A stretch of DNA of 64,000 bases from Spirochaetales bacterium (GTDB taxonomy: Bacteria; Spirochaetota; Spirochaetia; UBA9216), in NCBI GenBank assembly GCA_016342585.1, contig JAEINK010000021.1, positions 1 to 64,000 of the forward strand, given 5' to 3'. The position numbers and the translations under genes are program-made. Below, in pieces: positions 45,365 through 54,173 of this stretch. The first letter of the stretch is position 1. Every line of letters starts with the position of its first letter. The notes under the pieces were generated by a model. It did no database searches and was not told where the DNA came from. It saw only the letters and a list, made by a program, of their open reading frames with translations.

Positions 45365-47106
45365 TGACCGTATTACTGTTCTTCGCATTCCTGTCAGGAA
45401 TAGTGACGATTCTATCACCCTGCATCCTTCCTGTTTTACCAATCGTCCTCTCCGGGAGTGTGGGGGGCAGGAGGCGGCCCTTTGGTGTTATTTTGGGGTT
45501 TACCCTGAGTTTCAGCATTTTTACCCTGGTACTTTCAACCCTGGTGCGGGCTTTCAATATTCCCCCGGGGATTCTCCGGGTTACTGCGGTGATCCTTATT
45601 ACAGTCTTTGGTCTGGTACTCGTGATCCCCAAACTGCGGGAGACTTTTGAAATTATAACTTCCAGGGTTGTCAGTAAAGGGAAACAAAGTAAGTCGACGG
45701 ATGGTTTTGTCGGGGGTATTCTTGTCGGCATCAGTCTGGGGCTGGTTTGGACCCCCTGCGTCGGCCCCATTATGGCTTCCGTTATAAGCCTCGCTGTTAC
45801 GCAGAATGTAGATGGCGGATCAATACTGATCGTTCTTGCGTATTCTCTTGGTACATCCATCCCCATGCTTGCCATCATGCTTGGAGGACGAAAGCTCCTC
45901 GCGAAGCTCCCCTTCCTGAGCAGGAACACCCGGAAGATTCAGCAGTTTTTCGGTGTTTTAATGATAGTTGTCGGAGTTTCTATCGGATTTGGACTGGATC
46001 GAAAATTTCAATCTGCGGTTTTAAGTGTTTTCCCCCAGTATGGCGCAGGCCTTACGGCCTTTGAAAACACGGAACGTGTTCAGCAGGCTCTTAACCAGCG
46101 TCAGAATCCCGGTGAAGGAGGGATGATGTCCGGGCCGGCTGTGGTTTCCTTCGATGTGCCGCCGAAGAATGGGAAGTTATCCGATTACGGTGAAGCACCT
46201 TCTATTGTTACATCCGGGGAATGGTTCAATGTTGCATCGCCTGATGGACTTGATATGGATGACTTGAAAGGCAAAGTGGTACTACTTGATTTCTGGACCT
46301 ACAGTTGTGTGAATTGTGTAAGGACCATTCCCCATCTTCGGGAGATGTATGACCGGTACAAGGATGATGGACTCGAAATTATTGGTGTTCATAGTCCAGA
46401 GTTTGCTTTTGAACGGAAGCCGGAGAATGTGGGAAAAGCTATTGATGAGCTTGGGGTCAGCTGGCCAGTTGTCCTCGATAATGATTATGCCCAATGGCAG
46501 GCCTACAACAACAGGTATTGGCCGGCCCATTATTTCATCGATTCAGAAGGCCGGGTTCGGTATTTTCAGTTCGGTGAAGGCCGGTATGATACCTCGGAAG
46601 AGGTGATTCGAAAACTCCTGAAAGAGTCCGGTACCTTGTCCTCCAAACGACTGGATGGCGAATCCGGGATTGAAAATGAAAGTAGAACGCCTGAAATCTA
46701 TTTAGGCTATGGAAGGAGTGAAGGATTTACATCACAGCCTGAGATCCTTCCCGACGGAGCTGAAGTTTACACTTCCCCTGTTAAACCTGCAAATGGTGAA
46801 TGGACCCTCGAAGGAGAATGGACTATTGAAAGAGAGAGTGTCTTTACAACGGAGACCGGGGTGCTGGAGTTGGGGTTCCATGCAAAGAATGTCTTTCTGG
46901 TTATTGAACCCCTGAAAATGAATGGAAGAATTGAAATTCGTCTGGATGGTAAACAAGTTGGTGACAGTCCGGATGTGGTCGATTCAATGTTGTTTCCGGA
47001 AGAGAGCCGGCTGTATCAGCTTGTTGCCCTTCCTGAATCTGATGAGCATATCCTCAGTTTGACCGTCCAGGGTGAAATGAGACTGTTCGCATTTACATTT
47101 GGTTAG
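45364..47106 (+). CDS. DipZ-like CcdA-TlpA fusion, transmembrane thiol electron carrier
   Basis: The protein has 580 residues. The N-terminal ~220 residues are a six-helix CcdA domain with its two Cys motifs, LSPCILPVLP and VWTPCVGPIM. Residues ~280-410 form a TlpA-like thioredoxin domain with CVNC in WTYSCVNCVRTIPH. The last ~150 residues match the C-terminal jelly-roll-like domain of DipZ (YLGYGRSEGF). It should carry electrons from cytoplasmic thioredoxin across the membrane to the periplasm. It sits between the thioredoxin-like gene and msrB, with a one-base overlap upstream. The neighbours indicate it supplies the exported Msr enzymes. Confidence 0.92.
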   Translation: MTVLLFFAFLSGIVTILSPCILPVLPIVLSGSVGGRRRPFGVILGFTLSFSIFTLVLSTLVRAFNIPPGILRVTAVILITVFGLVLVIPKLRETFEIITSRVVSKGKQSKSTDGFVGGILVGISLGLVWTPCVGPIMASVISLAVTQNVDGGSILIVLAYSLGTSIPMLAIMLGGRKLLAKLPFLSRNTRKIQQFFGVLMIVVGVSIGFGLDRKFQSAVLSVFPQYGAGLTAFENTERVQQALNQRQNPGEGGMMSGPAVVSFDVPPKNGKLSDYGEAPSIVTSGEWFNVASPDGLDMDDLKGKVVLLDFWTYSCVNCVRTIPHLREMYDRYKDDGLEIIGVHSPEFAFERKPENVGKAIDELGVSWPVVLDNDYAQWQAYNNRYWPAHYFIDSEGRVRYFQFGEGRYDTSEEVIRKLLKESGTLSSKRLDGESGIENESRTPEIYLGYGRSEGFTSQPEILPDGAEVYTSPVKPANGEWTLEGEWTIERESVFTTETGVLELGFHAKNVFLVIEPLKMNGRIEIRLDGKQVGDSPDVVDSMLFPEESRLYQLVALPESDEHILSLTVQGEMRLFAFTFG

Positions 47107-47121
47107 AACAAGGAGAATAAG

Positions 47122-47727
47122 ATGAAGAAGATAATAATTTTGATGATGATGTTTTCAATGATGATTTTTTCAACGGCAGCCGGTGGGCAGCAGGATGAAC
47201 CCCCCGAGGCAATGGCTATGGCCATGGACCTCGGAACCATGGAAATGTCCATGGATAGTAAGCCTCCTGTACTCCCACCCGGAGTGGAAGGTGAATATAT
47301 GAAACCCGGGGATGGAGAATTAAAGAAAAACCTGACACCTCTGGAATACACAGTAACCCAGGAGGAAGGTACCGAAAGGGCTTTCAGTAATATGTACTGG
47401 GACAACAAAAAGGCGGGGATTTATGTGGATATAGTCTCCGGTGAACCTCTTTTCAGCTCCACAGATAAATTTAAATCCGGGACAGGCTGGCCCAGCTTTA
47501 CCAGGCCGTTGGAAGAGGGGAATGTCCTTTCGATTTCAGATGAGAGTTTCGGGATGATCCGGACAGAGGTTAGAAGTCATTTTGCCGATTCACACCTGGG
47601 GCATGTGTTCAATGATGGTCCCCAGCCCACGGGGCTCCGGTATTGTATTAATTCAGCCTCCCTCCGGTTTGTCCCTGTGGAAGACCTGGAGAATGAGGGA
47701 TATGGAAAATATCTGGATCTGTTTTAG
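47122..47727 (+). CDS. msrB: Exported methionine-R-sulfoxide reductase MsrB
   Basis: The protein has 201 residues. A signal peptide ([12 protein letters not shown]) is followed by a Met-rich linker ([15 protein letters not shown]) and an MsrB domain with the catalytic Cys in [11 protein letters not shown]. It reduces Met-R-sulfoxide in proteins. This catalytic Cys is the only cysteine in the whole protein: the zinc-site cysteines and a resolving Cys are absent, so it needs an external reductant. That fits the upstream thioredoxin and DipZ genes. AAGGAG precedes the ATG. Confidence 0.9.
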   Translation: MKKIIILMMMFSMMIFSTAAGGQQDEPPEAMAMAMDLGTMEMSMDSKPPVLPPGVEGEYMKPGDGELKKNLTPLEYTVTQEEGTERAFSNMYWDNKKAGIYVDIVSGEPLFSSTDKFKSGTGWPSFTRPLEEGNVLSISDESFGMIRTEVRSHFADSHLGHVFNDGPQPTGLRYCINSASLRFVPVEDLENEGYGKYLDLF

Positions 47728-47747
47728 AGAGATAGGTAAGGAGGAAT

Positions 47748-48488
47748 ATGATGAAATCAAGTAATAGCAATTTTTATACAGTGAGAATGCAGAAAATTTT
47801 AAGCCTTTCGTTTTTAGGTTTAATACTTACATCGGGCAGTTTTGTGCTGTTTGCAGGGGGAAGCTCTGAATCATTGGAGCCATCAACTATGATGACTGCG
47901 GAAGAACCCATGTCAAAACCGATGGATAAGCCTGTTTTCATGGAAGGACTGAACGAGGCCGTTTTTGCCGGAGGATGTTTTTGGGGTATCGAAGGTGTTT
48001 TTGAAAGATTGGAAGGCGTTACTGATGTGGTCTCCGGTTATTCCGGCGGGGAGGCGGAAACAGCTCAATATAAAATGGTAGGTACCGGAAGAACCGGTCA
48101 TGCCGAGGCCGTCAGGATTGTATATGATCCTGAAGTAATTAGGTATCAGACCCTCCTGGAGGTTTTCTTTTCAGTAGCCCATGATCCTACCCAACTAAAT
48201 TATCAGGGACCGGACGTCGGGTCTGAATATCGATCAGTCATTTTTTATGGGGATGAGGAGCAGAAAAAAATGAGTGAATCCTACATTGAAGAGTTGGCAG
48301 CATCCGGAGTTTATAGGGATGAGATAGTTACTGAACTTGTAGCTCTGGAAGCTTTTTATCCTGCCGAGGATTATCATCAAGATTTTCTCCGGTTGAACCC
48401 TGATCATCCCTATATTCAATATTGGGATATGCCGAAGATCGAACAGCTGGAAAAAGTTTTTCCTGAACTTATTGTGGAGGAAATGTAG
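47748..48488 (+). CDS. msrA: Exported methionine-S-sulfoxide reductase MsrA
   Basis: The protein has 246 residues. A hydrophobic signal (ILSLSFLGLILTSGSFVLF) ends in AGG, followed by a Met-rich linker (STMMTAEEPMSKPMDKPVFM) and the MsrA domain. The active site is GGCFWG. It reduces Met-S-sulfoxide in proteins. The only Cys is the catalytic one, so no resolving Cys exists. AGGAGG lies upstream. It follows msrB by 20 bp and is the last gene before a terminator. It pairs with MsrB to cover both stereoisomers in the periplasm. Confidence 0.9.
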   Translation: MMKSSNSNFYTVRMQKILSLSFLGLILTSGSFVLFAGGSSESLEPSTMMTAEEPMSKPMDKPVFMEGLNEAVFAGGCFWGIEGVFERLEGVTDVVSGYSGGEAETAQYKMVGTGRTGHAEAVRIVYDPEVIRYQTLLEVFFSVAHDPTQLNYQGPDVGSEYRSVIFYGDEEQKKMSESYIEELAASGVYRDEIVTELVALEAFYPAEDYHQDFLRLNPDHPYIQYWDMPKIEQLEKVFPELIVEEM

Positions 48489-48522
48489 TCATTATGTCTA
48501 TTTAGTCATTAAAAGAGTTTAG

Positions 48523-48558
48523 AGCCGTATCCTTGTTTTTCCGGTATGGCTTTTTATA
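48523..48558 (+). terminator. Terminator of the msr operon
   Basis: AGCCGTATC (48523-48531) pairs with GGTATGGCT (48543-48551), with two G-T wobbles, and is followed by TTTTTATATT. It lies 35 bp after msrA. Confidence 0.7.
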
Positions 48559-48586
48559 TTGGGGAATCAATTGAAAAATATCATGC

Positions 48587-49162
48587 TTAAATGTGTTTCA
48601 CCTGATGAGTTCTGAGGAAACCGAATACACTACCCAGGATTCCTCCCATAATATGGGCAAACTGGCTGATATTATCGAATTCAAAAGCATTCATAATTTC
48701 GGTCGTTAGATAGATAAGGAAAATCAGTATGAAGGTCAGGGGGAGCTCCCCATTGCGGATATTTGTGAAGGAAGCAAGGATTATCATCATGAAAACGATA
48801 CCGCTTCCTCCCAGAAGGGCGTTCGGGAAGACCAGAACATTCAGGATTCCTGTGGCAAGGGCTGTAATCAGGACCATGGTGAACATTTTAAAGGATCCGT
48901 GCTTTTCTTCAAGGATGGGGCCAATCAGCAAGATGAAGGCCAGATTGCTCATAAGGTGGGTCCAGTTTGCATGACCAAGCACATAGGATACCAGAGTGAA
49001 GTAGTGGATCGGGTTGGTGACGGTGAAGTTACCCCTTCCGGGCACAAGAAAAAATCTTTCGGTCAGTCCTGCTCCCAAGACTGAATCGAGCAGTAGCAAA
49101 GTTGTGGCCAGCAGGGTGTAGGTTAAAGTCAAAGGTGCGTTATATTTAATAGAAAGCTTCAT
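48587..49162 (-). CDS. Rhomboid family intramembrane protease
   Basis: The protein has 191 residues from the ATG at 49162, which has a GGAGG site about 8 bases upstream; a longer in-frame start at 49246 is less likely. It has at least five hydrophobic helices. Rhomboid motifs are HLMSNLAFI (Asn/His of the oxyanion region), the catalytic Ser in LLGGSGIVFM, and the catalytic His in QFAHIMGGILGSVFG. It should cleave membrane protein segments. The substrate is unknown. It converges with the msr operon. Confidence 0.85.
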   Translation of the reverse strand: MKLSIKYNAPLTLTYTLLATTLLLLDSVLGAGLTERFFLVPGRGNFTVTNPIHYFTLVSYVLGHANWTHLMSNLAFILLIGPILEEKHGSFKMFTMVLITALATGILNVLVFPNALLGGSGIVFMMIILASFTNIRNGELPLTFILIFLIYLTTEIMNAFEFDNISQFAHIMGGILGSVFGFLRTHQVKHI

Positions 49163-49315
49163 TTTCGAATCCTCCAGGCTATGTTTTTCTTTATCAATTG
49201 GAATGTAATTCCTATTGTTATAAAATACAAGATTTATCATCGGCACTTCAGGTATTAATCAATGTATTTGAAAGAAACTCATCTATATCAGTGAATTGTG
49301 AATATAAAACCATAC

Positions 49316-49361
49316 AATTGTCACAAATAATGTTGACAATTATATAGTTGCTGTTCATACT
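49316..49361 (+). promoter_or_regulatory. Promoter and operator of the GntR/LacI-type gene (leaderless start)
   Basis: AATTGTCA (49316-49323) and TGACAATT (49334-49341) form a perfect inverted repeat that overlaps the -35 TTGACA (49333-49338). CATACT (49356-49361) follows after 17 bp. The ATG at 49368 is at the expected start. The words TGACAATTGTAT occur here (minus strand 49323-49312) and at 50483-50494, so the regulator probably controls itself and the transporter. Confidence 0.65.
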
Positions 49362-49367
49362 ATATAT

Positions 49368-50456
49368 ATGATTGGCAAATATGCAGAAATAGCGGATATC
49401 TTAGAGAAAGAAATTGAAGAGGGACTGTATGGCCCGGGCGAACCTATTCCCACAATACGAAGTCTGGCTAAGCGGTTTTCCTGCAGCCCTCAAACCGTTA
49501 ATAAAGCAACCAATTCCCTGACAAACAAGGGGATCATTCAGAGCCGCCAAGGCTCCGGTTCCGTTGTCGCTAAGGGATACCTAAAAGCACATGGGAAAAA
49601 GCTTTTGATGTTGATCGACCGCCGTCGCAGTCTTTACCTCTCTCACTCTGCAGATCCCGAAAGTTCTCACTGTCGGGATATCTATCTCTCCTATCTTTTT
49701 CAAATTTCCCGGGAGGGGGGGCAGGGTGGTTTTATTGTTTATGATAAAGAGGGGGATGAATTAACACCTGAATTTATGAACTCTCTTTCGGAGGCCGAAG
49801 GGTACATCATTCAGGGGAGCCTTCCTGAGCGGTATATTCGAATTTTGGCTGAAAATGACATCCCTGCCGTATTTATTAATCGAAATATTGATGAAAATAT
49901 TAAAAACGGTCGCTTCGGCAGTGTTCTCATCGATGATTCTCCGATTAAAAGCCTTCTTTTTTACCTTTCCAGTCTTGGGCATAAAAAATTCCTGTTCATT
50001 TTTTCTCAAAATATGGAAAAGACGGATGTATATGATCGGCGACTGGAAGAGATTCGATCCTATGCAGAGCAGGTTTTCCCGGCTGGCTATGAACTTGAAG
50101 AGTTTCCTTTTATCTCCGGAACTCCGGAAACCATCAGCAAATTAAAAACTCTGCATGAAAAGGGTTTTCGTGCTGCTCTTGCTTTTAACGATATCTCTGC
50201 TCTTCGGTTTACAAACCTGCTAAACCAGAACAACCTGCGTGTTCCTGAAGATTTTTCCGTGACTGGTTTTGATGATCTGCTGTCCAGTTCCCTGGCTAAC
50301 CCACCACTGACAACCATCCGTGTAAACAGGACTCAGCTAGCCGACATCTCTTATGACCTTCTAAAGAAGCTTATCCTTTCAACAACCCCCATCCGGGAAA
50401 CTGAATTATTGTCTACCAGTCTTGAGATTAGACAATCATGCCATCTGTATCAATAA
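49368..50456 (+). CDS. GntR-type HTH / LacI-type sensor transcriptional regulator
   Basis: The protein has 362 residues. The N-terminal ~70 residues are a GntR winged helix (PTIRSLAKRFSCSPQTVNKAT). The C-terminal ~280 residues are a LacI/GalR-type periplasmic-binding fold (LIDDSPIKSLLFYLSSLGHKKF, FSVTGFDDLLSSSLANPPLTTI), typical of AraR-like sugar sensors. It should bind a sugar and release DNA. The ATG has no ribosome site and sits at the predicted transcript start, so it is likely leaderless. It is followed by its probable target operon, with matching operator words. Confidence 0.9.
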   Translation: MIGKYAEIADILEKEIEEGLYGPGEPIPTIRSLAKRFSCSPQTVNKATNSLTNKGIIQSRQGSGSVVAKGYLKAHGKKLLMLIDRRRSLYLSHSADPESSHCRDIYLSYLFQISREGGQGGFIVYDKEGDELTPEFMNSLSEAEGYIIQGSLPERYIRILAENDIPAVFINRNIDENIKNGRFGSVLIDDSPIKSLLFYLSSLGHKKFLFIFSQNMEKTDVYDRRLEEIRSYAEQVFPAGYELEEFPFISGTPETISKLKTLHEKGFRAALAFNDISALRFTNLLNQNNLRVPEDFSVTGFDDLLSSSLANPPLTTIRVNRTQLADISYDLLKKLILSTTPIRETELLSTSLEIRQSCHLYQ

Positions 50457-50457
50457 A

Positions 50458-50510
50458 TTGTATCATACAAAAAAATATTGTTTGACAATTGTATGATACA
50501 AGTGTATTCT
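50458..50510 (+). promoter_or_regulatory. Promoter and paired operators of the glycan operon (leaderless start)
   Basis: Two 13-bp palindromes, TTGTATCATACAA (50458-50470) and TTGTATGATACAA (50489-50501), flank a -35 TTGACA (50482-50487). TATTCT (50505-50510) follows at 17 bp. The start ATG is at 50518, eight bases after the -10, and no ribosome site is present. The two palindromes are inverted copies of each other and are good repressor sites. Confidence 0.75.
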
Positions 50511-50517
50511 GCTTCTA

Positions 50518-51471
50518 ATGAACATCCAACTATCTACTATCAATAATAGAAAGAGGCAGAACTCGTCGGTAGGAAAAAATAAGCTGATCGATCAGAAAGC
50601 TCTGTGGATTATGCTCATCCCGGTTCTTGCTTATTTTATACTCTTTAAGTATCTGCCCATATCCGGTGTTATTATCGCCTTCCAGAGATTCAGTCCCTTT
50701 AAAGGTTTTTTGGATAGTCCCTGGGTCGGTCTGCAGCATTTTATTTCGTTTTTTCAATCGGTCTATTTTATGCGTGTTTTAAGGAATACACTGGTCATCG
50801 GTTTGTTCTATATGATTTTTGCTTTTCCTGCACCGATTATCCTGGCCCTTATCCTGAACGGCATTAAGAGTGTCAGGTTCAGAAAACTATCACAGACGAT
50901 TACACTTCTACCTCATTTTGTTTCCTTTGTCGTTATCGCTGGCATCACGCTGTCGATTCTCTCTCCGAGTACGGGTGCCTTAAATGCTGTTCGTGAGATG
51001 ATGGGCCTGGAACCTGTCTTTTTTATGCAGGAATCAAAGTATTTCTGGTGGATTTATACAGCCGTTCGAATATTCAAAGAGAGCGGGTTTGAAGCGATTA
51101 TATATCTTGCTGCTCTCATCGCCATTGATCCAAGTCTGTACGAAGCCGCTGAATGTGATGGTGCTGGAAGATGGCAGCAGCTGTGGAGTGTAACCATCCC
51201 CTGCATTTTACCTACCATTATAATAATGTTTGTTATCAGGATGGGAAAATTGATTACCGTATCCTTTGAAGAGGTTCTGCTCTTGCAGAATGAGGTCATT
51301 CTCTCTACCTCAGAAGTAATTTCCACATTTGTTTACAGGCGTGGTCTTGTAAATGCGGATTACAGTTACGCTACGGCTGTTGGTCTATTTGAAACATTTG
51401 TTTCCATGGTCCTTGTTATTGGATCAAACACATTAGTAAAGAGGTTCAGAAGTGAAAGCTCCCTTTGGTAG
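50518..51471 (+). CDS. ABC sugar transporter permease, LplB type
   Basis: The protein has 317 residues and about six membrane helices. The EAA loop is in SLYEAAECDGAGRWQQLWSVTIP (core EAAECDGA...IP). It matches the LplB/YteP permeases that import oligosaccharides, for example unsaturated galacturonides. It begins without a ribosome site right after the operon promoter. It overlaps the second permease by 20 bp. No ATPase gene is present here, as in other systems of this type that share an MsmX-like ATPase. Confidence 0.93.
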   Translation: MNIQLSTINNRKRQNSSVGKNKLIDQKALWIMLIPVLAYFILFKYLPISGVIIAFQRFSPFKGFLDSPWVGLQHFISFFQSVYFMRVLRNTLVIGLFYMIFAFPAPIILALILNGIKSVRFRKLSQTITLLPHFVSFVVIAGITLSILSPSTGALNAVREMMGLEPVFFMQESKYFWWIYTAVRIFKESGFEAIIYLAALIAIDPSLYEAAECDGAGRWQQLWSVTIPCILPTIIIMFVIRMGKLITVSFEEVLLLQNEVILSTSEVISTFVYRRGLVNADYSYATAVGLFETFVSMVLVIGSNTLVKRFRSESSLW

Positions 51472-52336
51472 AAACAGGACAGCAGCAGATCTCCTTATTG
51501 CTGCACTCATGGCAGTGATCTGTTTTATTATGCTTTATCCTTTTTTGCATGTTGTTTCTGCCTCATTTTCGGCACCTCAGGCTGTGGAGAGGAATCTTGT
51601 TTCCTTTTTCCCTAAAGGTCCTCTGAATCTGGAGGCTTATAAGGTCGTTTTTAAGGATGTTCGCATCTGGAAAGGGTATGGGAATACCCTGTTTTACACG
51701 GCTTTTGGAACGCTGATAAATCTGTTGATTACGGTTCTTGCGGCCTATCCTATGTCACGGCGCTATTTTCAGGGGTATAAGTTTGTTAATATTTTTATTT
51801 CTCTGACAATGTTTATCTCGGCTACCGGGATGATGATACCGCTTTTTCTTGTTGTGAAAGGCATGAAACTTCTGGATACGAGACTGGCTATATTAATTGT
51901 ATTCGCCGCCTTTCCCTACTATATCATTCTTATGCGCAGCTTTTTTCAGAATATACCGGAACAGCTGATTGAAGCGGCTAGGTTGGATGGTGCCAGTGAG
52001 TATTATATTTTGCTGAGAGTCGTTTTACCCCTTTCCGGGGCGGCTCTGGCTACTATCGCACTTTATTATGGTATTAATCGATGGAATGGTTACTTCTGGG
52101 CCATGATTTTTCTGAAAGATAAAGATAAATTTCCTCTTCAGGTTATCCTGCGTCAGCTGATTGTCATGGCACAGATGGGACAGGATTTGGATGCTTCTAT
52201 GGATAGGAGCACAACGACCGCCCAGTCAATCCAGTTTGCCACCATTGTAATCGCGACTCTACCCATAACAATTATTTATCCCTTTATTCAGAAGTTCTTT
52301 GTAAAGGGTGTAACACTGGGATCTGTTAAAGGCTGA
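51452..52336 (+). CDS. ABC sugar transporter permease, YtcP/LplC type
   Basis: The protein has 294 residues with six membrane helices. The EAA loop is EAARLDGASEYYILLRVVLP. It is the second permease of the heterodimer. The start is GTG at 51452, inside the end of the first permease gene. It is followed by two hairpins and then the binding-protein gene. Confidence 0.93.
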   Translation: MKAPFGRNRTAADLLIAALMAVICFIMLYPFLHVVSASFSAPQAVERNLVSFFPKGPLNLEAYKVVFKDVRIWKGYGNTLFYTAFGTLINLLITVLAAYPMSRRYFQGYKFVNIFISLTMFISATGMMIPLFLVVKGMKLLDTRLAILIVFAAFPYYIILMRSFFQNIPEQLIEAARLDGASEYYILLRVVLPLSGAALATIALYYGINRWNGYFWAMIFLKDKDKFPLQVILRQLIVMAQMGQDLDASMDRSTTTAQSIQFATIVIATLPITIIYPFIQKFFVKGVTLGSVKG

Positions 52337-52338
52337 AA

Positions 52339-52400
52339 ATGGGTCCCGTCAACGACGGGGCCCATTGCAAATAGTATCACCCGCCGGGTTGCCCCGGTGG
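52339..52400 (+). other. Two intercistronic hairpins before the binding-protein gene
   Basis: A 12-bp stem, ATGGGTCCCGTC/GACGGGGCCCAT (52339-52350 and 52354-52365, loop AAC), is followed by CCGCCGGG/CCCGGTGG (52381-52388 and 52393-52400). Neither has a T-run. They lie between permease and binding-protein genes and may stabilise the downstream mRNA so that more binding protein is made. Confidence 0.55.
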
Positions 52401-52420
52401 AAGACGAAAAGGAGTATAAC

Positions 52421-53968
52421 ATGAAACGTGCTGTGTTGGTATCAGGATTATTGATTCTGATGATCGGGTTTTGCTTTGCAGGAGGAGGACAGGAGGAGGC
52501 CCCGGCTTCTGATGGTCCTGTTAATCTGAATGTCTGGGCTGTTGAGGCTGCTGAGGTAACCCTTGATGTCGAGAATATGGCGAACTGGAAAGCTGTAGAA
52601 GAGGCTAATGGTGTAAATTTAAACTGGGAGATCATCTCAACAACTGTTAAGGATGAACAGTTTAATCTGATGCTTGCTTCTGGAGACCTGCCGGATTTAA
52701 TTGCCTATTATGAAGGAAAAAAGGGATATTCCAGTATCAATAAATTTGGTAGTGAGGGTGCGTTTCTCCCTGTTGAAGATCTTGTTGCCGAATATGCCCC
52801 CCATTTAAAGGCCCGGATCCTGGATGATCCCAAAGTCCGGGACGTTTTGACTGCTGCCGATGGTCACATTTACTATATTCCTATGATGTCTGCTCTAAAT
52901 GCAGCCCGAGGTTGGTTTATCCGGTATGACTGGCTGGATAAAGTAGGCATGGATGTTCCCACCACCACCGATGAACTCTATGATGTTCTTGTGGCTTTCC
53001 GGGACAGGGATCCTAACGGGAACGGTGAAAAAGATGAAATTCCCATGGTCTTCAGAGGTCGCGGAGATGATTCCTTTTATAATTTAGGTGCTCTGGCGTA
53101 TGCGTTTGATGCTGATATGGGTTGGGTTGTTCGGAATGGTAAGGTTGTATATGGTCCCTCGGAACCTCAGTATAAAGATTTCATGGCATATATTGGCAAG
53201 CTATATGGTGAAAAGCTGATTGATCAGGAGCTTTTAACTCGATCCGGTAATGCCAGGGATGATCTCTTTGGACGTAATGTGTCTGGTGCAATTCATGACT
53301 GGTTTGCCTCTACCGCCAGTTTAAATGACAAGCTGGCCGGCGAATATCCCGGGTTCAACTTACGGCATTTTGCACCACCTCTGGGAACGGTTGATAAACC
53401 CTTTACAAGAATTCAGATGAGCACTGTTCGTGGAGATGGCGGCTGGACCCTCTCCCATACTAATCCGGATCCTGTCGCAACTATTAAGATGATTGATTTC
53501 CTTTTCTCCCCAGAGGGGAATCTCCTCATGAACTTTGGTGTTGAGGGTAATACCTACACAATGCAAAACGGGAAACCTGTTTATACAGCTGAAATTACCA
53601 AAAATCCTGAAGGTCTAGGCTTTCATGAGGCTTTGGTAACAAACGGCCTTCAGTGGAAAGTGGGATTTGCTCAGGATATTGCATATGAACAGCAATTTGC
53701 CAATGAAATCGCTACTGAAGCCAGGATTGATTATATGGATAACTACATTGTAGAGGAATTTCCTGTTTTGAGTTTCACCGAAGAAGAACAGATTGTAATC
53801 AATGATAAATTCAGTCAGATCCGCAGTTATATGTTGGAAATGACAGCCCTGTCCATGATTGGTGGACTTAAAGCTGATGGATATGATGATGCTATAGCAG
53901 AATTCAAAAGATTGGGATTGGATGATGTAACTTCGATATATCAGGCTGCCTACGACAGAAAAAATTAG
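52421..53968 (+). CDS. Extracellular solute-binding protein, LplA type
   Basis: The protein has 515 residues. Its signal peptide ends in GFCFAGGGQEE, a form common in spirochaetes; the Cys could be a lipid site, but it is not in a perfect lipobox. The binding protein has the family 1 fold of large LplA-like proteins, with DPNGNGEKDEIP, a calcium-loop-like segment often seen in them. It should capture the oligosaccharide for the two upstream permeases. AAAGGAG precedes the ATG. Confidence 0.9.
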   Translation: MKRAVLVSGLLILMIGFCFAGGGQEEAPASDGPVNLNVWAVEAAEVTLDVENMANWKAVEEANGVNLNWEIISTTVKDEQFNLMLASGDLPDLIAYYEGKKGYSSINKFGSEGAFLPVEDLVAEYAPHLKARILDDPKVRDVLTAADGHIYYIPMMSALNAARGWFIRYDWLDKVGMDVPTTTDELYDVLVAFRDRDPNGNGEKDEIPMVFRGRGDDSFYNLGALAYAFDADMGWVVRNGKVVYGPSEPQYKDFMAYIGKLYGEKLIDQELLTRSGNARDDLFGRNVSGAIHDWFASTASLNDKLAGEYPGFNLRHFAPPLGTVDKPFTRIQMSTVRGDGGWTLSHTNPDPVATIKMIDFLFSPEGNLLMNFGVEGNTYTMQNGKPVYTAEITKNPEGLGFHEALVTNGLQWKVGFAQDIAYEQQFANEIATEARIDYMDNYIVEEFPVLSFTEEEQIVINDKFSQIRSYMLEMTALSMIGGLKADGYDDAIAEFKRLGLDDVTSIYQAAYDRKN

Positions 53969-54173
53969 ATTCTAAAACCCCGGGAGTCACTTCCCGGGGG
54001 CTTTAACCATTATAAAAGGATTCTTCCGGGAGGGTTATATCACAGTCAGCCGGGAAGGGTTATTTCAAACTTATGATTGAAAATTAAGCCACATAAACAA
54101 TCCCGGAATTTTAGATTTATCCGGGAAAGGGTAGAGATGTGCCTATCGGGGTACGAATAATCTGGAGAGAAGA
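53969..54173 (+). other. Intergenic hairpins and repeats before the GH3 gene
   Basis: CCCCGGGA/TCCCGGGG (53978-53985 and 53992-53999) forms a strong hairpin right after the binding-protein gene. Similar words CCGGGAGGGTTAT, CCGGGAAGGGTTAT and CCGGGAAAGGGTAG begin at 54026, 54050 and 54121. A second stem TCCCGGA/TCCGGGA is at 54101-54107 and 54120-54126. They may act as a partial terminator or an mRNA stabiliser. Confidence 0.5.

Noticed and set aside
45276-45929. A 217-codon minus-strand frame over dipZ
   Set aside because: It is antisense to the CcdA domain with its Cys motifs; the product is Arg/Thr/Pro-rich and unlike a protein.
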